This document shows positions 20,513-31,400 of a stretch of 64,000 nucleotides of DNA, one piece after another; the stretch's first letter is position 1, and each line of letters opens with the position of its first letter. Both the position numbers and the translations under genes were made by a program. Location of the stretch: the NCBI GenBank assembly GCA_002786025.1, contig NHNW01000007.1, positions 868,001 through 932,000 of the forward strand, given 5' to 3'. The notes below the pieces were generated by a model that worked only from the letters and a program-made list of their open reading frames with translations, did no database searches and had not been told where the DNA came from. Source of the DNA: Zasmidium citrigriseum (taxonomy: Eukaryota; Ascomycota; Dothideomycetes; Mycosphaerellales; Mycosphaerellaceae).

Positions 20513-21718
20513 TCAATCCTCCACCTTCCCAATCTCAACAACAGCACTCGGCTGATAGAACCGCTGATCCACGATCTCCGTCCAAAGTGTGATCTTCTTC
20601 ACCTCCAACTTCCCTAGCTCCGTATGATGCTGAATCAAGAAGAACGGCACACCCCAAATACTATTGATTCCAAGCACCGCCGCGAAACCCTCCATATCTG
20701 GTGTAAAAGTCTTGCCTGGCCATTCAGGAGCCCGGCCGAGGCTGGGGTGGTCTTCGTTCGGCCAGTGGAGTTTAAGGGCGCGCGCAACAACTTGTTGGGT
20801 CGGGATATTGATGATGTTGTGTTTGGCGATGGCACGGAGGCCGAGACGTTGGGCAGCGTCGGTGTACTTGCGCCACATGAACCACCAGAACTGAGAAGTA
20901 TGTTAGCAGTTGGGTTACTCGGCCTTGTGGAGGTGAACATACGTCAGACATTTGGAACAGATCAGGCTGCCGCATGGTATTCGGATCCCAATCCCTGCCC
21001 TTCGAAGTCTGCTCATCCTCGATCATGACCCGCGGATTCCAGTTCGAATCCGCAATGATAACACCTCGGCCTGGATAGATCTTGTTGTCGTAATTTGCGT
21101 TCGTTGGCTGCAATCGTAAGTCAGCAACCCTCTCCGAAAACCATTCGCACTGCAACTCACCGGATAGCTGACAGTGATCCTACTCCCATCAGGTCCCGTA
21201 ATTTCTTGATCCGGATGCTGACCAGAATGCTTAAACCTCACGATCTTGTTTTCATTTGACCAATCGTCAACATCCCCAACAATGTCCTTCATGCCCGGTT
21301 TGTCTTCACCACCAAGTTGGGTAGTCGTAGTTTCGATCCAACCCCATTCTTTTAAAGATTCGTAATCAGTCCATTTGCTTGTACCCAGACTTCCCGCCGC
21401 CGATGGGTCCTTCATCCAGCACTTCAGCAGTTTTCCCTTGTCGCTAGCCCTGTTCCATGCATCATCTGGCGCAGATCGAATGCTCGGGAGGTTTGGAGCT
21501 CGCGCATCTAGGCCATAGGTGACATTGGTATCGACTTGTGCCGGGTATGGGCTGAGTGCGTATCGCTTTCCAAGGATCGATGCCGCCAGATCATTGCCGT
21601 TCAGAATATCTCTGGCTTGATATTGGTATCCCAGAGGCAGGTAGAAGACAGTCAAGAACGCAAGTAAAGCCAAAACCGCAGAGCCAACACGGCGGATCCA
21701 GTTCTCAGGACTCGCCAT
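20513..21718 (-). CDS. Conserved-looking protein with one N-terminal membrane anchor, function unknown
   Basis: Exons 21161-21718, 20943-21107 and 20513-20890 give 366 residues; both introns (53 and 52 bp) are phase 0 with GTGAGT and GTATGT donors. One strong hydrophobic span lies near the N-terminus (VGSAVLALLAFLTVFYLPLGY), so it is either a signal anchor or a long signal peptide. The rest is soluble with aromatic-rich patches (DWDPNTMRQPDLFQMSDFWWFMWRKY) and a C-terminal strand segment GINSIWGVPFFLIQHH. Three tandem NxT/S sequons suggest a lumenal or outer side. I do not recognise the family, and no cofactor or catalytic motif is apparent. The precise exon joins and absence of internal stops argue for a live gene. 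Confidence 0.7.
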
Positions 21719-22473
21719 GTTGCTTCCCCAGTCGTACGTGGTGACACCCGAGAAATAGATGTATCAGGTGCTGTCGCTCAGGTGCGCCTGCAGGTAGCCG
21801 TTCGCGTATCTCCTCGACTTCTTGGTAGTGTGGTGATATCTCTCGGTGGCGTGCCGTGGTCCAGTAGCACCTAGTTGACAGATACGCAAACTTGATCCAA
21901 GAGAGCGGAGTTTGTTGTGTCGTGCATAGAAAGAAAGTTGGCAAGCCAGGCGCAAATGTCTGAGTGCGACAGCAAAGGGTCGTCATGCCGGCAAGGCACA
22001 TGAAGGCCAGTCAAAGGACCCAGGAGACGTGCGTGGCATATGTTGAGGGCCATATTAGACCGACGGATAACCTTGCAGAAAGCCTAGAGTCCTGGCCTTG
22101 CATGTCGGCATCGAAGTGCAGGAACATCACTGGCGGGGTCTTCCAGGAGACTGTGCAAATGGAGTTCACATCTTGTCAAGAGACGTACATGCTCAACGCA
22201 TGCCATCGAGCGTGAGAAATGTCACCGCCAGCGTAAAGATTTGAACATACCTTTTCCGTGATCAAACGACGTCAACAGCGTCCACAAGTATGCCCAAAGG
22301 CTGCAAAGAATCAAAAAGTCTGTACATTCTGAACCTAAGCGCGAACTAGGTGAATAGGTGCTGCCGTAAAACCAAGCACAAGAACGCTACAAAGCGCCCC
22401 AATCCATGCATGTTCTGGTATCATATTTCCCTCACCCTCACGCATCCCCACCATCCCCCCTCTCTTCCCCCTC
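21719..22473. other. Intergenic, 755 bp, no gene seen
   Basis: Promoter of the membrane-anchored protein and 3' flank of VPS13. The small open frames here overlap on all frames and show no domain. Confidence 0.45.
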
Positions 22474-25400
22474 TCAACCCTTCGCATTCCACTTGTCATT
22501 ATAAGCATTAACCGCCACCGCCACCTGCCGATACAACCAATTCCGACTCCCCTCATCCGCAATAGGAACAAAAGGCCCATTCGTCCCGCCCTTCAAAATA
22601 ATACTCATCCCCGTTCTCTCTTTACTGATAGTCTGAATATCCTTGAGCGGGACCTCCCACTCGCTCGTCAGCTTCTTAGCGCGGACCAGCATGATGGAGT
22701 TGTACGTGATCATCACGAGCATCGTAGCCTCGGATTGCTGGGTAGGGGACTTGGGAGTGCCGGTGTTGGTGCGGGAGAGACCGCCAGGGCTTTGCATGTC
22801 GCCCTGCGAGCCGGAATTGAGTTCGAGGTGCGCGATGTATTGCTCGTTGAAGTATTTTCCGTTGTCGAGTGTTTTGAGCCAGAATTGGCCGAGGGCTTCG
22901 CGTTGGCTGTAGGGGCGGACGATGCCGTCGACGCCGATGAAGCGGGTGAGGCGGACGCGGTCGAGGCCTTCTTGGTCAAAGACGGTGGTGGTGTTGCGGA
23001 CACCCTCCGCCATGCTGGAAGCTAGATCGAAAGCGCCAATGGCAGGCTTGGTCGCGAGTCCAAGCAGCCCCTTTCCAACACCCTTCACGAATCCAGCAGC
23101 GCCCTCACGCTCAGCACCCTGCATGGGCTGCCGTGCAAGACCGCCAATCCCGCTGGCCAAGCTGGTCGCAAACGCATTGCCACCAGACGTAATACCATAC
23201 AAGGCATGCTTCGGCCGATTCCTCGATCTCGACATCCGTCTCGCATCTTGGAACTCCTTGTCCATACTGGCCGCAGCAAGACCCTTGCTGATACTGCCCG
23301 TGAACTTCGACACACTGTCCGAAAGACCAAAGACGGACTTCTTGACGAAGCTACTTGCTCCCTTCGCAATGCCGACGCCAAGGTCTTGAGGTCGGTCAGT
23401 GACAAGACCTTGGTATGGCTCGTAGAAGATGTCTGCAACACCGGAGGAGATGTTGTTGAAAAGACCGACAGGGTTGCCCAGGAAGTCAGCCGATCCAATG
23501 ACTATGTGGACCTGGCGGAGGGACTCCTGCACGTAGTGGCTCTTGATGTTGCTGATGAGCGCGTTCATACTCAGACGAGCATTCTCCAGCATGAGTGCGT
23601 TGTATCGAATAGGCGCATCGTTGACATTGCCGATCGACATCGTAAGAACGTTGACCGCAAACATGAACGGATTCGTCGACGAGCTGCCGGTGTCCTCGGC
23701 ATTGATGCGCTCAGTCCGGACGAAAGACAGATCGAACTGCATTGGCTGGAGATGGAGCAATTCGAAGTAGATGTCTTGGCCGCCTTCCATTTGCGTCGGC
23801 TCAGGAACATCCAGGCTTTCTGGGGCAAGCTGGCCTTCCTTCTCTTCAGTCCAGCTGGCTCCTGGGACCTTGGTAAAGTCCAGGACCGCAAAGATGAAGT
23901 CCTCGTCAATCTCGATCGTCATCTGCTGCATCAAGAAGGTGAAGTACTTGATGTACAGCACACCATACGAATCATCCTTGACGCGAGTGATGGCAGTCCG
24001 GAAGATCGGATGGGCCTCCATCTCTTTTCCAGTCTTTGGCACGACACTGGGGTAGAACAGCAATGGGAAGATACCGCCATAGAGCTGATTGTCGATCTGA
24101 ATCCACTTGATGGTGAGAGCAACGGTTTGGTACAGCTGCGAGTCGGTGTACTTGAGCTCAATGTCTCTCCAGGTAGCGTAGACCAATTCTCGAAGCTGAG
24201 AGTTGACAAGCGACAAACCAATACCAGCAAAGCGCACAGTCGCACGCATGGTGACATCGGTGTCTTGCTCTTTGACTTCGAATCCAGTGGCGGTCGACGA
24301 GGTAGCCGATGCAGACTTCTGCTTGTACAAGCTCGTCTGTGGTTTATAGTTGCTCATGACCAAGGTCTGTGTCGGGCCATCTGCAACGACATTGAGATCA
24401 ATGATCTTCTGCCTAGCTTGACCTTGTCCTCCCTGCGCCGCAGGAACCCTCATCGGGATCAAATTGCCAATTTCTTGGAGCTTGACATGGCGCTCTTTGC
24501 CGTTAGCACTGAGGACCAAGTTCTTGTTCTTCGTGGCGGGATAGTCCCATGCATACGGCATGATGCTTCGAGGCGGCAGACGGTATCGGATAGGCTTCCA
24601 ACCCGACGACCTGTCCTCTTCGTCCTCATCGACGTTGGGATTGGCTTGATAGAACAAGAATTCTTGGTCGCTCTCATTTCGCATAGAGAATGGCCAGTGC
24701 TTCGTCTCAAGGCTCAGATGCAAGAAGATCATAGCATCCTCCATGAGAATCTCGACCCGGATCAGTTTCTGGCGCTCGCCAGCCTTCGCCAACTTGACGT
24801 GAACGCTGCCCATATTAGCGATGTCGAATGGCGAGGACCAGGAGTTGTTGACGCCTGGGAAGCAGAGGCACAGCTGTTGGCCAGTGGTCTGCTTTAGGAA
24901 GCGCAGAGGATGCAGCTCGCCTGCTTTGAGAGTTGTCGAGTCTGACGAGCCCGGTTCACGAATCTGAATCTCCTCGGACAGCTTATTCTTCACGATGAAG
25001 CGAGGCGTAACGCTTACAACCTTTGTGAGCTTGTACTTGCCCTCGCCCTCGGTGACATTGAGACCGCATTGCATCTGTTCTCGTCCAGATGCAGATGCCA
25101 GCTTGACGTCCACGTTCGCTCCAATGGCATCGAAAGAGACAGGTTGACTCCATTGCGAATCGCCAACCTTGATCAGCGCACGGTTCTTGCGGTCATCCGT
25201 TGGGTACGAGAACATGAAGGGTGTCGCCCTACGAGCATCCTCTTCCGTATCCGCAAAGGTGCCTTGGCCGGCTGCTGATTTCGTCGAGCCAAAGTAGGCC
25301 TTGCTTCTGATGTCGAGCTCCATGCCCGTCCGGTTGAGAATGACATAGGGGCTGTAGACGGTGATCTTGAAAGCACCTCCGCTGTCTGGCACATTGAAAT

Positions 25401-28400
25401 AGTGGATCTTGAGGCGAAGCTCGAGATTGTTGTTGTCCTTCACCAGGAGAGTTCGCTCACGCTTGAAGTCGTTCTCGTTGTTGGTATTGATGATGGAGAA
25501 CTCGCTGGCCTTAAAAGGAGTGTCTTGCATGTCAATGCTCATCAACAGAAGGTGCGACAGCTCGACGACGTGAACAGGGCTGACGCCACCCTTGCGCAGG
25601 AAGTTTGTCCAGTCCTTCTTGGTGTTCTTGTCGTAAATGCGGTACTTGAAGTCGAATGGCAAGAGATTCTGAACTTCGATCGGAGCGGAAAGTCGGATGC
25701 GCATGTATGGGTACACGGTCGTCAGAGGATTGTTCTTGTCAAAGACCGACTGCATCTGGAAGTAGAACGGCGGCGAACTGTCATCGTTCTCTCCCTGGCA
25801 CGTCAAGGTTCGGGTCGGTCGCTTGAGAAGGTCCTTCCAGAACAACCGCTCGTTGCTCCATGTGTACCCAAAGCCTTGATCAGGCCTGACGACCAGCGAG
25901 TGCATGAATGCTGCACCAACAGGACTGGGTCTGCTCTCACCGGGCGCGATCTTCTCAATCTTGAGCAGGTGGCCCTCATCCGGACTGTAGACTCCCAATT
26001 CTATTGGGATCTGAGTGTGGTTCTCCACGAGCATTGGCGATCGCAGTGTGATGTATTTGACGTTGTCGGTACCCAGTGTCACGTCGACGAGCATCCGATG
26101 CTGGACCTTATCCTTTCGCGGCTTCAAGTTATAAAGGTTCTCGCCCTCACGATTGACCTGGATGCGGTCCACGCTATCAAAGCCGCTGCCTTCGAGTCGC
26201 ACGCCAATGACGCCGGTCTGGCCTTCCGGTGTAAGGGTCTCACGAGTAGTGGTTGGATCTTCGAAGCGCCATGGCTTCTCTTCGCCATCAGCGAGCTTAG
26301 CAGCCTGTCCTTCTTCGTTGTCGTCCGAGCTGGCCCAGACATCCACGTCGAACCCAGTCCAGTTGCGAATCCGGTATGGCGCGTCATTGCCTCTCGGCTT
26401 GGACAGCACATCCTCGTCAGAGGACAGGAATTGAGCACTCTTCGAAGCCAAGGCAATCGTCGCGCTGGTCACCGTGAGCTCCAGAGACTTCCTCGAATAG
26501 AGCTCAACAGCCAGCTTGTCAGGATTTGTCTCCTTCGCCACATGGAAGCCCATCTGCCACGGCTCAATGAGCGGCTCCCAGGCAGATTTGGAGAAGTTAT
26601 AAACATTGAAGAATGTGTCAATGCTGGTATCGGCGGTCATGTTGCCAGTCCAGTCGCGCACATCAACGTTGAACTTCTTGACGCTCCAGTCGAGCATAGG
26701 CAGTTCATGCAAGTCGCCAATGAGCACAACCCGGATGCCATCCATTGTAATGCGCATCTCCTCACGCTTGAGAACGGCAGATCCAGCAGGCTTGCTGTCG
26801 CCTTGCTTCGCAGTCGACTTCTTGGTGCTGATACTCTTAGCAGTAACCTTCTGCGTCGACTTGGCAGCAGACTTCGTGCCCTTCTTCACAGACTTCGTAG
26901 ACTGAGCCTTCACTTGCTCGATCTTCTTCGGGCCCTCGTCAGACATCTTCTTGTCTTGGCTGGCTGACAACGAAGAAGCTCTCTGGAAGATCTGCATCGC
27001 AAGCATGATATCCCGCAGCGACAAGCGCATCACAATCGGCTCGATGTCGCAGTGTATGCTGGTCAGCGACGAGTCTTCACCCTGCGAGCGCATATCGACC
27101 GAACTCTGAATGCTGAAGTCGTCGAGGATTCGCAAGCGATTCGTCTCGAACTGATCCATGCGGCAGAGGAACATGCCCACCTTCTCGACCTGCAAAGTCA
27201 TGGCATGCTGTTGGGACACCAAGACCTGCTTGACGCCGAGAACAATGGCCTCCGAGTTGTTGATCGACGGATTCGCGATGAGCATCACTTGAGCATCGAC
27301 GATGTTAACGCGGAAAGAAATGGTCATGCCGCCGCCTTCTTTCTGGTCTTCCTTGTTCTGCTCATGCTCAGTCTCTCTGCGTCTGACAATCTCCTGAGTT
27401 GAGACGCTGGCGTCGTCCTCTTCGCCATCGGCGCTGTCCTCTGATTCTTCAACCTGAAGCGGCTCATCTTGCTTGAGACCGTTCTGGATGAAGTTGAGAA
27501 TATCAAAGAGGTAGTCCAATGCAAGGATAACTCTCGGACTGTCGACTGTGAGTAGCGCGATGAGGCTCTTGTCTTCTCCGCCGGAGATGGATACGCTGGC
27601 CATGAACTGCTGCTTGACATCATCGTTGATCAGAGACATGATCTTGCGGAACTTGTTCTTCTGGTTGGTTCTCGTGTCGGTGATGGTGAAAGACTGGATA
27701 AGCAGCTCGCTCTCAAGAGCGCCGTCACTGATCATTCGCACCTTCACGCTGGTCTCATTCAATGAGAATTTGGAGAGACTGGCAGCTTCCAGATCGCCAA
27801 CAGGCTCTTCTGGCTTGCCTTGCACCAGTTCCAGGCCAACGGCACCAACCTTGAAAATGAGATCAAGCTTCGTCCAAGTGTCCTTGTCCGATCCCAGCTC
27901 GGGAGACTGATGCGAAGGCTTCGATACCTCGCCATTGGTGGCCTTCTTGTCAGTCCCATTGGCTTGGACGGCCTTGGCTGGCTCTGCAAGATGGTCAGGA
28001 ACTTCTTCCTGTGCCTCTTCCTCCAGCTCCTCGGCGTCTTCCAATGCGAAAGCCTGGGGAATGGCTCTCGAGAGCTCGAGAACGAATTTGAGTTGAGCTT
28101 CAGTGAGACGCAGATTGATGTTCGACATCGACCCCTCGATTTCAGTGTCGGGACGATCGCGACCTGTCTTATGTTCCGTCTGGGTGATATTAAAATCCAG
28201 ATTCACCTTGTCGATCATTTCGAGCTCCTCGACCTTCGACTCAGGATAGTGGAACGTGGACGTCAGTCGAATGTTGTGAATGCCAGCAGATAGCTTGTTC
28301 GCAGTCTCGTTATCGTTGGAGCCTTCGATTGGCACGAACTTGTTGTTGGCATAGATCTCACCAAGGTACGCGGTCATCATGTCTCGCTCAGGGTTATCAG

Positions 28401-31400
28401 TAATGACCATGCGCGGGAAAGCAACGATGGGCGTGCTGATGAGTATGTCGAAGTGCATCTTGCCTGCAGACTCCTGGACTTTGCTTGCTTGATTCGCGGC
28501 GGCTTGTCGTGCAGCGTTGAAGACCGCTTGCATCTTGCCAAACTTGACGCCAAATTCCATGATCTTGCGGAAAGGCTCTGTGAGGAAGTTGACCTTGATA
28601 GAACCTGATCTGAGGTAGATGGAGTTGTCGTGGCCTGGATAGTCTGAAGCAGTGGGATCGAAAGTCTCGTATCTGAAGTCGGCAAGATCATCGCCTTGGA
28701 TGGAGACCAGTTGTCGCAGGGCAGAGTCTTCTGATACGCCCTGGTTGATGTCGTCTACCAAGTCCAGAGCTCCGAGCCTTGCCCCAATGCGCATCTTCTT
28801 GCCCATCAGTTCCACCTTGGCATCGGCGGAGGTCAAGCTGAGAGTGGCCAGGCGGATCCCGTCATTGTTCAGGATGACTGTTATTCGGTTCATCTTGGCA
28901 TTGATGCGGATCTTGTCGCCGTCTGGCTTCTTTTCCGGCTCTTCGGACTCTTTGTCTTCGATTTCTTTGGCCTTGGTATCCTGCTGGGAGTTGCCGCCGC
29001 CGTCTGCGAACGTGACCATGACAAAGTCCAGCAAAGTCAGCAGAGTCTTTCGAGTTACCATCAAGTTGATGGTAGACACAGCCGCGTCAAGGTTCGTCTT
29101 GATCCCCTCGTATTTGCCGTGGAATTCAGGATGACTTGGTTGAACCATCTGGAAATGGATGGTGAGCAAATCTTGCTTCTTCTTGTTCACCAGGTCTTCG
29201 CTCGAAATGAGGTTCTTGAATTCCTCGGCTGGGCTCTGCTCGACGTGGTCCTCGACAGCCAGCGCTCTAAGCTTGACATCGGCGACCATGTCGTAAGCTC
29301 GCTGGTAGAATTCCAGATAGAAGGTCTCGGCGACAAGATCAACTAGCAGCTGGTCTTGTTGTTTGCCCTCGGGGTCAGACTTGTACAGCGAGCCCTGCAA
29401 TTTGTCCACAGTGAACTTGAACTCGAAGTTGCGCTGTTCGGGATTGGCGTCCTGCTTCTTCTTGCTGGAGCTACCGTCACTCTTCTGCAAGTCAGCCTGC
29501 TTTTCTTCAGCTCCCTTCTCGACCTCGTTTGCCAGATCGTCTTCGCGGCCGCCCTGGAACGATTTGCCGCGTGGCCGGACTGCCTCGCTCTTCCTCCTAG
29601 GCTTCAGCTTTTCGCTATCTGTCGACTTCGGTCGCTCCTTTGCGGCTTTGGGAGCTTCTGGCTCATCGAACTTCGGTATGGCAAAGTCAAGTAACTTCAT
29701 GAGCTTCTTGTACTTCTCGTCCGAGAACTTGGCGTGTAGTACTGGAAGATGGCCCTGTATTCTGAATTTTGTCAAATCGGCCGCCTTCGGTACGATGCAG
29801 GTGTCGACCTGGAAGTCCATGTTGATTCTATCGATCAAGTGGAAATTGCGAGTCGCGGCCTTGTCTTCCAGCTGCTTCTTCGTCTCGTCCACGGTAGTAC
29901 CGATCAAGACTTGAGTCGAATCGAGTTTCAGCTGGAACTTGTCGTACATGAGAGACTCGAGCTTCTTGTAGTCCCTCTCAGTATATTGCTGCTTCTGCTT
30001 GTTTTGGATCTTCGAGAGGGTGTCTTTGTCGATAAGCTCACTTCGAACGCTAGCATGACCGGCATCAAGAATCAAACATATGGTGCTCTTCTTCGTCACA
30101 GTATCCGGTACGATAATGAGAGGCGCCTGGAGGTCCATCTGCACGTCGATGGTCTTGTGCTCTTGGAGGGCATACTCCAGCCCGGCTCTCGTCTGTTGTC
30201 TGATGCCCTCGACAGTAGAGCCAGCCGTCTCCATCAGAGCTCCAATAGACTCCATATGCTTCTCCGGCGGCTTGAAGAACTTGGTCACCTGGACGACAAA
30301 GTTTGGATTGTACACGACTTCCATGGCTTTCAGCTTCACGGTCAACGCTGAGTCTGCTCGGTTGTCGAGAGGGTTCTTCTCGAACGACAGCGCGAAGAAT
30401 GGATCCTGCTCTTCCTCTTCTTCGTCCTGCGATTCTTTGGCCTCGCTGAAAGCCTCGCCATCTTCGCCAAGCTCCTGGATCCGCTGGTCATCCGGCACCG
30501 GTGGTGAGTCTTTCACGCTCAGCATCTGCTCGAAGAGATTGCCTTCTGTGGATCCGTCGAACAGACGCATGCCGCCTAAGCTGAGATCAACCAAAGTGGA
30601 GTCAGTACGCTGTATGAACTCGGTGCTGAAGTCTTCGAAGAGAAGTCGAAGCATTTCCTGCTTCTTCCCATGCGGATCGCGCTTGAGCGTGAAGCTGCCA
30701 GTCTTCAAGTTCATGTCGACCTGCAACTTGATCGCATCTCGCGGAGCATCGACGGCTTCGCTAATAGTCTTCTTCTCGTCAAAATCGATCGCTTCGTAGA
30801 GCTCCTTTCGCTGCTGCTCAGTCATTTGACTATCATCCGCAGCATCGTCCTGCTTCTGCGTGTTGGATGATCCCCAAATGTACGAAGTCCAAGTTTTTGG
30901 CTGTGGCTTTGGCTTGTTGAAGGCACCCTCCTTGCGTAACTCGTTTCGTGCCAACGATCGCCAGAATCGCAGATCCTCGTACGTGAGCTTCCGCTCGAGT
31001 TGGTCGAGCTCTTTGGTCTCCTCTGGCGTGAGCTTCTCTTCCTTCTTTTTCTTCTTGAAGAGCTTGATGTATGCTTTGCGATCGTCTCGTCTCTCGGCAA
31101 AGTAGGCCCATGACCAGCGCTTGTTCTTGTCGTGGATGCGGTCCAATATGGCCTTCCCAGCAAATTGAAGCCATGCGCGCGGATCCTCTTTGGGCGGCTT
31201 GTCGGGCTGGTACTTTCGATATTCCTGGTGACGAATGAAATAGTGAAACAGATCCACAAGCATGAGGGCGTCTCGGTATTGCTGGTCGTCCAAAACGAAT
31301 CCGAGCTCGTTAAACAAGAGGCGTGCTTTCATCTTCGGACGATCGTGCTTGCCAGTCTTGTCCATCTCCAGACCCGCACGACCGGATACAGGCTTGAGAA

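Noticed and set aside
23206..24897. 563-codon open frame antisense to VPS13
   Set aside because: It lies wholly inside the VPS13 coding exon on the other strand and reflects codon bias; no domain, no independent start context.
25402..26967. 521-codon open frame antisense to VPS13
   Set aside because: Same reason; its Leu/Val/Arg-rich composition is that of a reverse-strand shadow.
29741..29760. Fourth copy of the dispersed repeat (shared ACTGGAAGATG)
   Set aside because: The match is limited to about 11 bases inside the VPS13 coding sequence and does not extend.
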